This document shows positions 46,349 to 57,542 of a stretch of DNA of 64,000 bases, in pieces. The stretch is from positions 1,435,501-1,499,500 of the forward strand of contig NC_008347.1 of assembly GCF_000014745.1 (NCBI RefSeq). Reading direction: 5' to 3'. The translations under genes and the position numbers were made by a program. The notes beneath the pieces were generated by a model. The model did not search any database, had not been told where the DNA came from, and saw nothing but the letters and a program-made list of their open reading frames with translations. The DNA comes from Maricaulis maris MCS10 (GTDB taxonomy: Bacteria > Pseudomonadota > Alphaproteobacteria > Caulobacterales > Maricaulaceae). Every line of letters begins with the position of its first letter. Position 1 is the first letter of the stretch.

Positions 46349-47908
46349 TTATCGTCGACCATCTGCCCCGGCTTCGGCCGGGGCGGACGCGGCTGCCGGC
46401 ACCTCATAGGTGAAGCTGGCACCATTGGGCCCCAACGGCAGGTCCAGTGCGAACCAGACGAAGATCATGGTCAACGACGAGACCAGGATTGCCATCGAAT
46501 AGGGCAGCATCACTGCAATCAGGCTGCCCAGGCCGAACTCCGGCACATAGCGCTGGCAGAAAATCAGGATCAGCGGCAGATAGGGCATCAATGGCGTAAT
46601 GATATTCGTCGCCTGGTCGCCCATGCGGTAGGCCAGCGTCGAACCCTCCGGGGAAATACCCAACAGCATCAGCATCGGCACGAAGACCGGTGCCAGAAGC
46701 GCCCATTTCGCTGACGCCGAACCCATGAACAGGTTCAGGACGGCGACCAGAATCACCATGCCGATTATCAGCAGCGGAGCCGGCAGGTTGAGCGATTGCA
46801 GTCCGCCTGCACCGGAAATAGCGATGACCGTGTCCATCTCGGAGGCACCGAACAGCATGATGAAATGCGCCATCGCGAAGGCGAGAATGATGTAGCCGCC
46901 CATGTCGGCCATTGAACGTGTGCCAAGCTGGACAACATCCTTGTCCGACTTCACCGAACCAACCGCGATACCGTAGATCGTGCCGGACACCAGGAAGGCG
47001 ATCATCAGGATAGCAACGATGGAGCGATAGAAGGGGGCGAGGTCTCCGTTCGGATCACGCAGAATGCCGTCAACCGGAACAGCCATGAACAGGACAATGA
47101 TCGTGATGGCGAGGAGGGAGAGACCGGCCCAGAGCAGGCCTTTCCGCTCGTTGGCGCTGAGGCTGCCATTACCCTCTGGTTCCGCGAAGTCGGCCGGGCG
47201 CACCCAGGTGCCCAGGCGGGGCTCGACGATACGGTCATTGACCAGCGTGCCGACTATCACCAGCAAGGGAGTGAGGGCGATGGTGAAATAGTAATTGTCG
47301 AGCATGCCGACGGTCGCGCCGGGCTCGATTGTCTGGGCGGCGACTTCGGTGATCCCGAACAGGAGCGGTTCAAGCGAGGTGACGACCAGGTTGGCCGAGA
47401 AACCGGCGGAGACACCGGCGAAGACAGCGGCGATACCCGCGATCGGGTGGCGGCCGGCAGCGGCGAAGACCACGGCGCCCAACGGGACCATGACGATATA
47501 GCCGGAATCGACGGCCAGATTGCCCATCACGCCGGCGAAGACGAGAACCGGGGTTAGGAGGTAGGAGGGCGCACCCGAGACCATGACCCGCAGACCGGCA
47601 GACAGGAGCCCGGTTTTCTCGGCGATCCCGGCTCCGATCATGACCACCAGGACCATGCCCAGCGGGGCAAAGCCGGTCAGGACGCCTGGCATCCCGACGA
47701 GCAGATTCTGCAATTGTGCACCGGTCAGGAGATTGACGACGGCGATATCGTCACCACTGACCGGATTGGTCACGGCTACGTCCAGTGCCGCCAGGCCGAA
47801 GGAAGCGCCCATCACCACAGCGATCAGGATCAGAAAGATCGTCACCGGGTCCGGCAGTTTGTTGCCGGCCTTCTCGACCGAATTGAGTATGGCTGATCCG
47901 ATGCTCAT
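46349..47908 (-). CDS. AbgT family transporter
   Basis: A 519-residue inner-membrane protein with about eleven to thirteen hydrophobic segments. The start at 47908 follows GGGGAGA; a TTG at 47929 would lie upstream of that site. AbgT-family traits: KLPDPVTIFLILI near the N-terminus, DSGYIVMVPLGAVVF, and the substrate region GASEMDTVIAISGAGGL and MGSASAKWALLAPVFVP. Members take up p-aminobenzoyl-glutamate or export sulfonamides (MtrF/YdaH). No aminobenzoyl-glutamate hydrolase is next to it. Convergent with the helicase, stops three bases apart. Confidence 0.92.
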   Translation of the reverse strand: MSIGSAILNSVEKAGNKLPDPVTIFLILIAVVMGASFGLAALDVAVTNPVSGDDIAVVNLLTGAQLQNLLVGMPGVLTGFAPLGMVLVVMIGAGIAEKTGLLSAGLRVMVSGAPSYLLTPVLVFAGVMGNLAVDSGYIVMVPLGAVVFAAAGRHPIAGIAAVFAGVSAGFSANLVVTSLEPLLFGITEVAAQTIEPGATVGMLDNYYFTIALTPLLVIVGTLVNDRIVEPRLGTWVRPADFAEPEGNGSLSANERKGLLWAGLSLLAITIIVLFMAVPVDGILRDPNGDLAPFYRSIVAILMIAFLVSGTIYGIAVGSVKSDKDVVQLGTRSMADMGGYIILAFAMAHFIMLFGASEMDTVIAISGAGGLQSLNLPAPLLIIGMVILVAVLNLFMGSASAKWALLAPVFVPMLMLLGISPEGSTLAYRMGDQATNIITPLMPYLPLILIFCQRYVPEFGLGSLIAVMLPYSMAILVSSLTMIFVWFALDLPLGPNGASFTYEVPAAASAPAEAGADGRR

Positions 47909-48001
47909 GTGCTGTCTCCCCGAATACAAGGCCGGGAGTTTGAGCGCATTCGACCGGTGGGCGCAATGCCTGTGCGGACTACACGATCGGGTCGAGCGGA
48001 A

Positions 48002-48736
48002 TCAGGTCCGGTTCGCGCTGTCGTCGGCCGCGGGCATCTCCACCCCATCCATGGCGTCCTCACCGGCGGCCAGCGCTGCGAGGGCGGGCGAGAAGAACTG
48101 GCGCGAGGCCAGCAGGCCGACGACTATCAGAGTCCCGCCGATCTGGGCCGCCGGTCCGGCGATCCAGGCGAGATAGCCGATGGAGAGGAATAGTGCCCGC
48201 AGGCCGCGATTGAACTGGCGGCCTGCCACCACATTCATGGCGCCGGCCCGATAGGCGCCGCGCAGCGCCTCGGCCGTCGCCTCGGTGTCGCGCTGGACGT
48301 CCGGTGTCGCGCCCAGCAGCATTGCCGAATAATTGACCAGCCGGTAGGCCCAGCCGAATTTGAAGAAGGCGTAGGCATAGATCACCAGCAGGCCCAGCGT
48401 CATCACCTCCCACTGGATCCGTGAGGAGGTGTCGAGGAAAGGCACATCCCCGACCGCGGCCATGACCGGGTCGAGTGCGGTGATCAGGGTGAAGGCGGCG
48501 CCGATGCCCAGCAGTGCGGTCGAGGCAAAGAAGGCGATCCCGTTCTGCAGCCCGGCGATGATCTGGCTGTCCATGATCCGCACCGAGCGGGCCGCCATGT
48601 GCATCATCCATTGCTTGCGATGGACATCCATCCGGCGCGACAGCGTGTGCTTGGCCAAGGGGCTGTGATCGACGAGCCAGGAAAACCCGGCCGCGATCAG
48701 TGCGAAACCGATGACACCATAATAATTGTCCAGCAT
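48002..48736 (-). CDS. DUF599 family membrane protein
   Basis: A 244-residue protein with four hydrophobic helices (about 6-24, 66-92, 108-130, 180-212). The ATG at 48736 follows GGGAGC; a longer version from 48799 has no hydrophobic or family features in its extra part. Motifs such as RRQW-like HRKQWMMHMAARSVRIMDSQI and NRGLRALFLSIGYLAW are in the DUF599 style. Function unknown. Confidence 0.83.
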   Translation of the reverse strand: MLDNYYGVIGFALIAAGFSWLVDHSPLAKHTLSRRMDVHRKQWMMHMAARSVRIMDSQIIAGLQNGIAFFASTALLGIGAAFTLITALDPVMAAVGDVPFLDTSSRIQWEVMTLGLLVIYAYAFFKFGWAYRLVNYSAMLLGATPDVQRDTEATAEALRGAYRAGAMNVVAGRQFNRGLRALFLSIGYLAWIAGPAAQIGGTLIVVGLLASRQFFSPALAALAAGEDAMDGVEMPAADDSANRT

Positions 48737-48886
48737 TGCACAGCTCCCGGCGTCCACAACGCCATGCAGCCATGAGTTCTGCAGCGCTTCAAGCCGCAAT
48801 TGTGCCGGTCGGTGACTTCCGTCGTCCCGGTCCGGGGGACAACCGTCGTGCCAGTCCCGCTATCGTGCTTAGTTGGCCGTGCAAGA

Positions 48887-49345
48887 ATGGCCAGCATGAA
48901 CCGCCTGTCCGCCCAACTCCGTCGATCGCTCTGGTATCTGCGAGCGACCTGGCCGCCGCTCGTTCTGGCCGCGACCTGCCTGCTGGCGTCGCTGTTGCAC
49001 GCGTCGGTCTGGTGGGGTGTTGCCTGCGCGACCGGCGCGCTTGTCCTCGTCATCGACAGCCTGGCCCGTCATCGCGAGTTTCGTGCCTTGCGGCATTCTG
49101 TCCGGGCGGCGTGCGGTCTGACCGGGGAGGCTCTGGCCCGTTTCCGGGCCGCCCGGTCGACCTGGTGTTCGCGCCGCGCGGCGATCGCTGCCGCCCAGGC
49201 GGAGGGTTTCGGTCTCGATGCCAGGGCCTTGGTCACCGGCTGGGGGTACAAGCCCTGGCACGTGTTTCCGGATCGCGCCTTCTCACTCAACTCGCCCTTC
49301 CTGCGCCTGGCTTTCTGGCAATCCGTGCTGGGATTCAAGCGCTAG
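48887..49345 (+). CDS. Small predicted membrane protein, unknown
   Basis: A 152-residue protein (or 149 from an ATG at 48896) with two adjacent hydrophobic segments at about 22-62, an Arg/Ala-rich middle and a C-terminal GYKPWHVFPDRAFSLNSPF segment that looks conserved in character. I do not recognise a family. Divergent from the DUF599 gene. No strong ribosome site is seen; the frame extends upstream to 48800 but that part is Val/Pro-rich and overlaps a promoter region. Confidence 0.6.
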   Translation: MASMNRLSAQLRRSLWYLRATWPPLVLAATCLLASLLHASVWWGVACATGALVLVIDSLARHREFRALRHSVRAACGLTGEALARFRAARSTWCSRRAAIAAAQAEGFGLDARALVTGWGYKPWHVFPDRAFSLNSPFLRLAFWQSVLGFKR

Positions 49346-49604
49346 GCATTGCCGGCCTGGTCTGTCGCTGCGCATTCCAGTTGAAAACCATTCGCAACTA
49401 GGTTTGATTATCCCCGGATCGCGTGACAAGGAACTGATGTCAGACGGTCTTTAGCCCTTGCTCCGAGCGTCCACGCGCTCTAGCTTCCGCGCCAAATCGG
49501 GCAGGGGGCCTGATTGGCGTTGGCGATTCGCTTTCGGCGTGTCTTGCCAGCCAATCCGCAGCCTCCCATACCCTACCGGACGCTCTTCTTGGCGAGGCCT
49601 GGCG

Positions 49605-49973
49605 ATGGATGCATTGCTTCTTGAATACCTGCCCATCCTGATCTTTTTCGCGATTGCCGCGGTGATCGGTATTGGTTTCATGGTGGCGGCCTTCGTCATT
49701 GCCCCGTCGCGTCCCGATCCGGAAAAAGTGTCGACCTATGAGTGCGGGTTCAACGCCTTTGACGACGCGCGGATGAAGTTCGACGTGCGATTCTATCTCG
49801 TCGCCATCCTCTTCATCATCTTCGACCTCGAAGTCGCCTTCCTCTTTCCCTGGGCGGTGACGCTTCGCGAGCATCTTGGCCAGTTCGAGTTCTGGTCGAT
49901 GATGGTCTTCCTCACTGTCCTCACCATCGGCTTCGTCTACGAGCTGAAAAAAGGCGCGCTGGATTGGGAGTAG
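49605..49973 (+). CDS. nuoA: NADH-quinone oxidoreductase subunit A
   Basis: First gene of the complex I operon; a 122-residue membrane subunit with three helices. The hallmark loop [34 protein letters not shown] is present in parts: ECGF near residue 45 and [13 protein letters not shown] near 60. The ATG at 49605 fits the usual N-terminus [15 protein letters not shown]. About 260 bases ahead of it hold the operon promoter, which I could not pin down. Confidence 0.97.
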   Translation: MDALLLEYLPILIFFAIAAVIGIGFMVAAFVIAPSRPDPEKVSTYECGFNAFDDARMKFDVRFYLVAILFIIFDLEVAFLFPWAVTLREHLGQFEFWSMMVFLTVLTIGFVYELKKGALDWE

Positions 49974-49979
49974 TCCACA

Positions 49980-50546
49980 ATGGCATCTGATCTCACACCT
50001 CATGCCGGCATGGCCGGACGCGCGACCGTCCCGGGCTATGACCCCAAGAAGCACGACCCGTTCTTCGACGGTGTCAGCGATGCGCTGGCCGACAAGGGAT
50101 TCGTGGTTGCGGCTGCCGATGATCTTGTCACCTGGGCCCGCACCGGCTCCCTGATGTGGATGACCTTTGGTCTGGCCTGCTGCGCCGTTGAAATGATGCA
50201 GGCCTCGATGCCGCGTTATGATGTCGAGCGCTTCGGTTTTGCGCCGCGGGCCTCCCCGCGCCAGTCCGACGTGATGATCGTCGCCGGCACATTGACCAAC
50301 AAGATGGCTCCGGCCCTGCGCAAGGTCTACGACCAGATGCCCGAGCCGCGCTACGTCATCTCGATGGGCTCATGCGCCAATGGCGGCGGCTATTATCACT
50401 ACTCATACTCGGTCGTGCGTGGCTGCGACCGCATCGTTCCGGTGGATATCTATGTCCCGGGCTGCCCGCCGACCGCGGAAGCCCTGGTCTATGGCATTTT
50501 GCAATTGCAAAAGAAGATCCGCCGCGAAGGCTCGATTGAGCGCTAG
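49980..50546 (+). CDS. nuoB: NADH-quinone oxidoreductase subunit B
   Basis: Carries Fe-S cluster N2, the last donor to quinone. It is 188 residues; the cluster ligands are the CC pair in [10 protein letters not shown], the cysteine in [10 protein letters not shown] and that in [11 protein letters not shown]. Starts 6 bases after nuoA. Confidence 0.98.
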   Translation: MASDLTPHAGMAGRATVPGYDPKKHDPFFDGVSDALADKGFVVAAADDLVTWARTGSLMWMTFGLACCAVEMMQASMPRYDVERFGFAPRASPRQSDVMIVAGTLTNKMAPALRKVYDQMPEPRYVISMGSCANGGGYYHYSYSVVRGCDRIVPVDIYVPGCPPTAEALVYGILQLQKKIRREGSIER

Positions 50547-50559
50547 GAGAGAACGGCAA

Positions 50560-51162
50560 ATGAGCGAAGCCCTCAAGGTTCTCGGCGAGCATATTGCCAA
50601 CGCCCAGGATGCGGCCGTCACCGGCTGGTCGATCGCCAATGGCGAGCTGACGGTGGAAATCCATCGCGACCGGATCGAGACTGTGCTGACCTGGCTGCGC
50701 GATGATCCGGCCTGCCGTTTCACCACGCTGATCGATATTTGCGGCGTCGACTACCCGCAGCGCGCCGAGCGCTTCGAGGTCGTCTATCACCTGCTCTCCA
50801 TGCACCAGAATCACCGCATCCGCGTGAAGCTGTCGACGGATGAGGAAGCACCGGTCCCGACCGTGATTCCGGTCTACCCGGTCGCTGACTGGTTCGAGCG
50901 CGAAGCCTTCGACATGTATGGCATCGTCTTCGCCGATCATCCGGACCTGCGCCGCCTGCTGACCGATTACGGTTTCGAGGGCTATCCGCTGCGCAAGGAC
51001 TTCCCGCTCACCGGCTATGTCGAAGTGCGCTGGGACGAGGAAGAAAAGCGCGTCGTCTACGAGCCGGTCGAGCTGGTCCAGGAATATCGCGACTTTGATT
51101 TCATGAGCCCGTGGGAAGGTGCCAAATACATCCTCCCGGGCGATGAGAAGGCGGAGGGTTAG
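50560..51162 (+). CDS. nuoC: NADH-quinone oxidoreductase subunit C
   Basis: The 30-kDa peripheral-arm subunit, 200 residues. Motifs: [31 protein letters not shown] in sequence, with the core [10 protein letters not shown] near residue 120, and [13 protein letters not shown]. It is separate from nuoD, unlike the NuoCD fusion of E. coli. AGGAGAGAACGG gives the ribosome binding site; it follows nuoB by 13 bases. Confidence 0.97.
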   Translation: MSEALKVLGEHIANAQDAAVTGWSIANGELTVEIHRDRIETVLTWLRDDPACRFTTLIDICGVDYPQRAERFEVVYHLLSMHQNHRIRVKLSTDEEAPVPTVIPVYPVADWFEREAFDMYGIVFADHPDLRRLLTDYGFEGYPLRKDFPLTGYVEVRWDEEEKRVVYEPVELVQEYRDFDFMSPWEGAKYILPGDEKAEG

Positions 51163-51165
51163 ACG

Positions 51166-52374
51166 ATGGCTGACGACATGACCCAGGCCACCGAGGCCCC
51201 GCGCAATTTCACCATCAATTTCGGCCCGCAACACCCGGCTGCGCACGGCGTGCTGCGCCTGGTGCTGGAGCTGGATGGCGAGGTTGTCGAGCGCGTTGAT
51301 CCGCATATCGGCCTTCTGCACCGCGGTACCGAGAAGCTTCTCGAGCACAAGACCTATCTCCAGGGCATCGGTTATTTCGACCGTCTCGACTATGTCGCGC
51401 CGATGAACCAGGAGCACGCCTTCTGCATGGCCGCCGAAAAGCTCGCCGGCATCACCGTGCCCAAGCGCGGCGAATATGTCCGCGTGCTCTATTGCGAGAT
51501 TGGCCGGGTGCTCAACCACCTCTTGAACGTGACCACCCAGGCCATGGATGTCGGCGCGCTGACGCCGCCGCTCTGGGGTTTTGAAGAGCGCGAAAAACTG
51601 ATGGTCTTCTATGAGCGCGCTTCCGGTTCGCGCATGCACGCGCATTATTTCCGGCCGGGCGGGGTCCATCAGGACCTGCCGATGAAGCTGGTCGAGGACA
51701 TCCGTGCCTGGTGTGACCAATTCCCGGCCAAGCTGGACGATATCGACAGCCTTTTGACCGAAAACCGCATCTTCAAGCAGCGCAATGTCGATATCGGCGT
51801 TGTGACCAAGGAAGACGTGCTGGCCTGGGGTTTCTCCGGCGTCATGGTGCGAGGTTCTGGCCTGGCCTGGGATTTGCGCCGTTCGCAGCCCTATTCGGTC
51901 TATGACGAGCTCAAATTCGACATTCCGGTCGGCAAGAATGGCGATTGCTATGATCGTTACCTCTGCCGCATGGAAGAGATGCGCGAGAGCGTGAAGATCA
52001 TGATCCAGTGCTGCGACTGGCTCATGAAGGACGAGAATGCGGGCGAGGTGCTGGCCACTGACTCGAAATTCTCGCCGCCGCGCCGGGCCGAGATGAAGCG
52101 CTCGATGGAAGCGCTGATCCAGCACTTCAAACTCTATACCGAGGGTGTCCATGTCGAAGAGGGCGAGACCTATGTCGCCGTCGAGGCGCCCAAGGGCGAA
52201 TTCGGCGTCTACCTGGTCTCGGACGGCTCAAACAAGCCCTACCGCCTGAAGATCCGCGCACCGGGCTTCGCCCACCTCGCGGCGATGGATTACATGAGCA
52301 AGGGCCACATGCTGGCCGACGTGTCAGCGATCATCGGCTCGCTGGATGTCGTGTTCGGGGAGATCGACCGATGA
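51166..52374 (+). CDS. nuoD: NADH-quinone oxidoreductase subunit D
   Basis: The 49-kDa subunit that forms the quinone site with NuoB. It is 402 residues; [14 protein letters not shown] (near 18-31) and [12 protein letters not shown] are the quinone-site motifs, and the C-terminal end is DVVFGEIDR. It overlaps nuoE by four bases (ATGA). Confidence 0.98.
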   Translation: MADDMTQATEAPRNFTINFGPQHPAAHGVLRLVLELDGEVVERVDPHIGLLHRGTEKLLEHKTYLQGIGYFDRLDYVAPMNQEHAFCMAAEKLAGITVPKRGEYVRVLYCEIGRVLNHLLNVTTQAMDVGALTPPLWGFEEREKLMVFYERASGSRMHAHYFRPGGVHQDLPMKLVEDIRAWCDQFPAKLDDIDSLLTENRIFKQRNVDIGVVTKEDVLAWGFSGVMVRGSGLAWDLRRSQPYSVYDELKFDIPVGKNGDCYDRYLCRMEEMRESVKIMIQCCDWLMKDENAGEVLATDSKFSPPRRAEMKRSMEALIQHFKLYTEGVHVEEGETYVAVEAPKGEFGVYLVSDGSNKPYRLKIRAPGFAHLAAMDYMSKGHMLADVSAIIGSLDVVFGEIDR

Positions 52375-53036
52375 GCGTTCGTCGTCTCGCAAAAGAGCAG
52401 CCGGAGAGCTTTGCCTTCAACAAGAAGAGCGAAGCCGAGATCAAGTTCTGGCTGGCCAAATATCCCGAGGCCAAGAAGGCATCGGCGGTCATTCCCATGC
52501 TGTGGATTGCGCAGAAGCAGGAAGGCTGGGTCTCAGAGCCCGCCATTCGCGACATCGCGGGCCGGCTGGAGATGCCCTATATCCGCGTCTACGAAGTCGC
52601 GACCTTCTACACCATGTTCAATCTCGAGCCGGTCGGGACACACCTGATCCAGGTCTGCGGTACCACGCCCTGCATGTTGCGGGGTTCGGGCGAGCTGATC
52701 GATGTGTGCAAGAAGCGCATCGGCAAGCAGCACGAGATTTCCGCCGACGGCAAGTTTACCTGGATCGAAGTCGAATGCATGGGCGCCTGCGCCAATGCCC
52801 CGATGATCCAGCTCGCCAACCCCGACGGCGACCATTACGTCGAGGATCTCGACGGGGCGAAACTGGAAGCCCTCATGGACGACCTCGCCGCCGGCAAACA
52901 GATCAAGTACGGCCCGCAATCGGAGCGCAATGCTTCCGAGCCGCATGGCACCAAGGTGCTCACCGACCCGTCGCTCTATGACGGTTCGCGCGCCAAGAAA
53001 ATCAAGCTGCCGAATACCGGCAAGGCGGAGGGCTGA
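52371..53036 (+). CDS. nuoE: NADH-quinone oxidoreductase subunit E
   Basis: The 24-kDa subunit with the N1a 2Fe-2S cluster, thioredoxin-like. It is 221 residues, longer at the C-terminus than most (about 160-220), with a Lys/Gly-rich tail. Cluster cysteines are in CGTTPCML and [10 protein letters not shown]. Coupled to nuoD by overlap and 3 bases from nuoF. Confidence 0.97.
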   Translation: MSVRRLAKEQPESFAFNKKSEAEIKFWLAKYPEAKKASAVIPMLWIAQKQEGWVSEPAIRDIAGRLEMPYIRVYEVATFYTMFNLEPVGTHLIQVCGTTPCMLRGSGELIDVCKKRIGKQHEISADGKFTWIEVECMGACANAPMIQLANPDGDHYVEDLDGAKLEALMDDLAAGKQIKYGPQSERNASEPHGTKVLTDPSLYDGSRAKKIKLPNTGKAEG

Positions 53037-53039
53037 ACC

Positions 53040-54353
53040 ATGGCGACGCAACTCCTCCAGGACAAAGACCGCATCTTCACCAACCTGTTCGGGCATCACA
53101 GCCCGGATCTGGAAGGCGCCAAGCAGCGCGGCTGCTGGAATGGCACCACCGAGATCCTTCAGCAGGGTCGTGACTGGATCATCGAGAACATGAAGGCCTC
53201 CGGCCTGCGTGGTCGTGGCGGCGCCGGTTTCCCGACCGGTCTGAAATGGTCCTTCATGCCAAAGGAAGTGGGCGCCCGCCCGCATTATCTCGTCGTCAAT
53301 GCCGACGAATCCGAGCCGGGCACCTGCAAGGATCGCGAGATCATGCGGCATGATCCGCACCTTCTCATCGAAGGTTGCCTGATCGCCTCATTCTCCATGC
53401 AGGCCCATGCCTGCTACATCTATCTGCGCGGTGAATATGTCACCGAGCGTCTGGCCATGGAAAAGGCCGTCAAGGAGGCCTATGAGGCCAAGCTGATCGG
53501 CGATGACAACATTCATGGCTGGCCCTTCCACGTCTATATCCATCACGGCGCCGGTGCCTATATCTGCGGCGAAGAGACGGCCCTGCTGGAAAGCCTGGAA
53601 GGCAAGAAGGGGCAACCGCGCCTCAAGCCGCCATTCCCGGCCAATGCCGGCCTTTATGGCTGCCCGACCACGGTCAACAACGTCGAATCGATCGCCGTTG
53701 CCGGCACCATTTTGCGCCGCGGCGCCGAATGGTTCGCCAGCTTTGGCCGCGAGCGCAATGTCGGCACCAAGATCTTCTCGATCTCCGGCCATGTGAACAA
53801 TCCGTGCAATGTCGAAGAAGCCATGTCGATCCCGATGAAAACCCTCATCGAGACGCATGCCGGCGGCGTGCGCGGCGGTTGGGATAATCTCAAAGCCGTC
53901 ATTCCGGGCGGCTCCTCGGTCTCGCTCCTGCCGAAAGACATTTGCGACGACGTGCTGATGGATTTCGACGCGCTCTCCGCGCACAAGTCGGGTCTGGGCA
54001 CGGCTGCCGTCATCGTCATGGACAAGTCCACCGACGTGGTGAAGGCGATTGCCCGCATCTCCTACTTCTACCGCCATGAAAGCTGCGGGCAGTGCACGCC
54101 GTGCCGCGAAGGCACCGGCTGGATGTGGCGCGTCTTGACCCGCATGTCGCGCGGCGAGTCGACGATTGAAGAGATCGACATGCTGCTGGACGTCGCCGGT
54201 CAGGTCGAAGGTCACACGATCTGCGCCCTGGGTGACGCGGCCGCCTGGCCGGTCCAGGGCCTGATCCGCCATTTCCGGTCCGAAATCGAGGACCGCATCA
54301 ATAATTACCGCGCTGGCAAGCCTGTCTTTGTCAGCCAGGTCGCGGCCGAGTAG
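53040..54353 (+). CDS. nuoF: NADH-quinone oxidoreductase subunit F
   Basis: The 51-kDa subunit that binds NADH and FMN and carries cluster N3. It is 437 residues. [13 protein letters not shown] (nucleotide site, near 60), [13 protein letters not shown] (FMN), [14 protein letters not shown] and the cluster motif [15 protein letters not shown] near 350 are present. Confidence 0.98.
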   Translation: MATQLLQDKDRIFTNLFGHHSPDLEGAKQRGCWNGTTEILQQGRDWIIENMKASGLRGRGGAGFPTGLKWSFMPKEVGARPHYLVVNADESEPGTCKDREIMRHDPHLLIEGCLIASFSMQAHACYIYLRGEYVTERLAMEKAVKEAYEAKLIGDDNIHGWPFHVYIHHGAGAYICGEETALLESLEGKKGQPRLKPPFPANAGLYGCPTTVNNVESIAVAGTILRRGAEWFASFGRERNVGTKIFSISGHVNNPCNVEEAMSIPMKTLIETHAGGVRGGWDNLKAVIPGGSSVSLLPKDICDDVLMDFDALSAHKSGLGTAAVIVMDKSTDVVKAIARISYFYRHESCGQCTPCREGTGWMWRVLTRMSRGESTIEEIDMLLDVAGQVEGHTICALGDAAAWPVQGLIRHFRSEIEDRINNYRAGKPVFVSQVAAE

Positions 54354-54365
54354 GGGCATCATCCG

Positions 54366-56465
54366 ATGAGCGAAGATCTCCGCAAAATCATTATCGACGG
54401 CGAGGAAATCGAGGTTCCGAATTCCTATACGCTGTTGCAGGCCGCTGAAGCGGCTGGCCGGGAAATCCCGCGCTTTTGCTATCATGAGCGCCTCTCGGTC
54501 GCCGGCAATTGCCGGATGTGCCTGGTCGAGCTCGTTGGTGCGCCCAAGCCGGCTGCGTCTTGCGCGATGAATGTGCGTGACATGCGCGGCGGGCCGAATG
54601 GCGAGCCGCCGGCGATGAATACGCTGTCTCCGCTGGTCAAGAAGGCCCGCGAAGGCGTGATGGAATTCCTCTTGATCAACCACCCGCTCGATTGCCCGAT
54701 CTGTGACCAGGGCGGTGAGTGCGACCTGCAGGACCAGTCGCTGGTCTATGGCCGCACCGGCTCGCGTTTTCCGGAAAACAAGCGCGCCGTCGAAGACAAG
54801 GAAATGGGTCCGATCATCGCGACCGAGATGACGCGCTGCATCCAGTGCACGCGCTGCGTCCGTTTCGTGACCGAGGTCGCCGGCTCGCCCGAGATCGGCA
54901 TGATCGGTCGCGGCGAGGATGCCGAGATCACCACCTATCTGGAAAGCGCCGTGACGTCGGAGCTTTCCGGCAATGTCATCGATCTCTGCCCGGTCGGCGC
55001 GCTGACTTCCAAGCCTTACGCCTTCAACGCCCGTCCCTGGGAGCTGAAGAAGACCGAGACCATTGATGTGATGGATGCGCTCGGCTCGAATATTCGTGTT
55101 GATGCGCGCGGCTCCGCCGTGCTGCGCATCCTGCCGCGCGTCCATGAGGGCGTGAATGAGGAATGGATTTCCGACAAGACGCGCTACGCTTGGGAAGGCC
55201 TTGGCCGTCAGCGTCTCGACAAGGCTTATGTCCGCGAGAACGGCAAGCTGCGTCCGGCCGACTGGCCTGAAGCGCTGACCATCGCGGCTGAAAAGCTGGG
55301 TGGTGACGCCTCCAAGATCGGCATGATTGCCGGTGATCTCTGCTCGGCTGAAGAAATGAAAGCCGCCAAGGATCTCGCCGACGCGCTCGGCGTGGTCTCG
55401 ACCGATTGCCGCCAGGATGGCGCGAAAGTCGGCGCCAAGGACGGGAACGGCGCGCGTGAGGATTATCTCTTCAACGCGACCATTGCCGGGATCGAGGAGG
55501 CCGATGCCATCCTCATCATCGGGTCGAATCCGCGAAAGGAAGCGGCCATCCTCAATGCCCGCATCCGCAAGACCTGGCTGCATAATGACACAAAGGTCGG
55601 GCTGATCGGCGAAGCTGTTGATCTGACCTATCCCTATGAGCATGTCGGCACGTCTGCCGATATTCTCGCCGGCCTCAAGAAAAAGCGCTCCGGCTTCATC
55701 AAGACCCTCAAGGATGCCAAGCGTCCGCTCATCCTGGTCGGTTCCGGCGCCCTGACCCGCGCCGATGGCGCCCAGGTGCTGCGCGCCGCCGGTGAACTCG
55801 CCGATGCGGTAGGGGCTGTCAGCGCCGAATGGAATGGTCTCTCGATCCTGCACACGGCGGCCAGCCGTGTTGCCGGTCTCGATCTCGGCTTTGTGCCGGG
55901 CGAGGGTGGTCATGATGTGGCCGGCATGCAGTCTGCCGCACTCGACACGGTTGTCCTGATGGGCGCTGACGAGCTGGACATGGACCAGTTCGGCGACGCC
56001 TTCGTGATCTATGTCGGCAGCCATGGTGATGCCGGTGCCCACCGCGCCGATCTCATCCTGCCAAGCGCCGCCTGGACCGAGCAGGACGGACTGTTCGCCA
56101 ACACCGAAGGCCGGGTACAGCTGGGCTATCGTGCGACCTTCCCGAAGGGCGATGCGAAAGAGGGTTGGGCGATCTTCCGGGCCCTGTCCGAGCGTCTGGG
56201 CAAGACGCTGCCCTATAACAATCTCACCGAATTGCGCCACAAACTGTTCGAGGATGTTCCCGTGCTGGCGGGAATCGATCACGCACCGGGTGCAAGTGAG
56301 GGATATGACGCCAAGGCCGCCGGTGCTGCCGGTGACGTCGAGGCAACTGATTTCGTGCCGGCGGTGCGGAATTTCTACTTCACCAACCCGATCGTCCGGG
56401 CCTCCAAGACGCTGGCGGAATGTTCCGCCCTGGCGTCCGGTCCGGCCCAGATGGCTGCGGAGTAA
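54366..56465 (+). CDS. nuoG: NADH-quinone oxidoreductase subunit G
   Basis: The 75-kDa subunit, 699 residues. Ferredoxin-like N-terminus with a 2Fe-2S site (CYHERLSVAGNCRMC), the His-Cys3 motif (HPLDCPICDQGGECDLQD, near 100) and a 4Fe-4S site (CIQCTRCVRF...CPVGALTS). The rest is molybdopterin-oxidoreductase-like but non-catalytic. I do not see the extra N7 cysteine motif of E. coli NuoG, so it is of the mitochondrial type. Confidence 0.97.
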   Translation: MSEDLRKIIIDGEEIEVPNSYTLLQAAEAAGREIPRFCYHERLSVAGNCRMCLVELVGAPKPAASCAMNVRDMRGGPNGEPPAMNTLSPLVKKAREGVMEFLLINHPLDCPICDQGGECDLQDQSLVYGRTGSRFPENKRAVEDKEMGPIIATEMTRCIQCTRCVRFVTEVAGSPEIGMIGRGEDAEITTYLESAVTSELSGNVIDLCPVGALTSKPYAFNARPWELKKTETIDVMDALGSNIRVDARGSAVLRILPRVHEGVNEEWISDKTRYAWEGLGRQRLDKAYVRENGKLRPADWPEALTIAAEKLGGDASKIGMIAGDLCSAEEMKAAKDLADALGVVSTDCRQDGAKVGAKDGNGAREDYLFNATIAGIEEADAILIIGSNPRKEAAILNARIRKTWLHNDTKVGLIGEAVDLTYPYEHVGTSADILAGLKKKRSGFIKTLKDAKRPLILVGSGALTRADGAQVLRAAGELADAVGAVSAEWNGLSILHTAASRVAGLDLGFVPGEGGHDVAGMQSAALDTVVLMGADELDMDQFGDAFVIYVGSHGDAGAHRADLILPSAAWTEQDGLFANTEGRVQLGYRATFPKGDAKEGWAIFRALSERLGKTLPYNNLTELRHKLFEDVPVLAGIDHAPGASEGYDAKAAGAAGDVEATDFVPAVRNFYFTNPIVRASKTLAECSALASGPAQMAAE

Positions 56466-56468
56466 GCG

Positions 56469-57539
56469 ATGACGGATTTCATCGAACAATTCGGTGTCTG
56501 GGGCGGGTTCGGCATTGCCGTTCTGCAGATCCTGGCCTTTGCCGTTGTCCTGCTGATTTCACTGGCCTTCCTGCTGCTGATGGACCGCAAGGTCTGGGCC
56601 GCCGTGCAGATGCGCAAGGGCCCGAACGTCGTTGGCGCCTTCGGCCTGCTGCAGTCCTTCGCCGACTTCTTCAAATTCGTGTTCAAGGAAATCGTGGTTC
56701 CGGCCGGGGCGGATCGTTCGCTCTACCTGCTGGCACCGCTGATCACCCTGATCCTCGCCTTCGTGACCTGGGCCGTCGTCCCGGCAGCGCCGGGCTGGGT
56801 GATTGCCGATCTCAATGTCGGCATTCTCTATTTGTTCGCCATGTCGTCCCTGGGTGTCTATGGCATCATCATCGGCGGCTGGGCCTCGAACTCGAAATAT
56901 CCCTTCCTCGGCGCACTGCGCTCGGCGGCGCAGATGGTGTCCTATGAAGTCTCGATCGGCTTCATCATCGTCACGGTGCTGCTGTTCGCCGGCTCGATGA
57001 ACCTGTCCGAGATCATCGAGATGCAGGGTGGCGGTTTCTGGAACTGGAATGTGCTGTCCTTCCACGCCTGGCCGATGCCGATGTTCCTGGTGATGATCCC
57101 GATGGCGGTGATCTTCTTCATCTCGGCCCTGGCCGAAACCAACCGTCCGCCGTTTGACCTTCCCGAAGCCGAGTCGGAACTGGTGGCGGGTTATCAGGTC
57201 GAATATTCCTCGACCCCGTATCTGCTGTTCATGGTCGGCGAGTATCTCAACATCGTGCTGATGTGCGCGATGACGGCGATCCTCTTTTTTGGCGGCTGGA
57301 ATGACCCCTTCGGTCTGGACGTGTCCGGCTGGCCCTACCTGGCCTCGCACGCTTGGTATTTCTTCTGGTTCGCCGCCAAGATCGTCTTCTTCTTCTTCAT
57401 GTTCGCGATGGTGAAGGCCCTGGTGCCGCGCTACCGCTACGACCAGCTGATGCGGTTGGGCTGGAAAATCTTCCTGCCCATCTCGCTCGCGGCAGTCGCC
57501 CTGGTCGGCGCCGCCGTCGTTTACGGACCTCAGGGGTAA
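56469..57539 (+). CDS. nuoH: NADH-quinone oxidoreductase subunit H
   Basis: Membrane subunit (ND1) at the quinone entry, 356 residues with about eight helices. Motifs: [19 protein letters not shown] near residue 38-56 and [20 protein letters not shown] near 218. It starts 3 bases after the nuoG stop. Confidence 0.98.
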   Translation: MTDFIEQFGVWGGFGIAVLQILAFAVVLLISLAFLLLMDRKVWAAVQMRKGPNVVGAFGLLQSFADFFKFVFKEIVVPAGADRSLYLLAPLITLILAFVTWAVVPAAPGWVIADLNVGILYLFAMSSLGVYGIIIGGWASNSKYPFLGALRSAAQMVSYEVSIGFIIVTVLLFAGSMNLSEIIEMQGGGFWNWNVLSFHAWPMPMFLVMIPMAVIFFISALAETNRPPFDLPEAESELVAGYQVEYSSTPYLLFMVGEYLNIVLMCAMTAILFFGGWNDPFGLDVSGWPYLASHAWYFFWFAAKIVFFFFMFAMVKALVPRYRYDQLMRLGWKIFLPISLAAVALVGAAVVYGPQG

Positions 57540-57542
57540 GTC

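Noticed and set aside
53388-56489. A 1033-codon open frame antisense to nuoF and nuoG
   Set aside because: It is a mirror of high-GC coding sequence. Its composition is His/Arg/Gly-rich without motifs, and the sense strand encodes clear complex I subunits.
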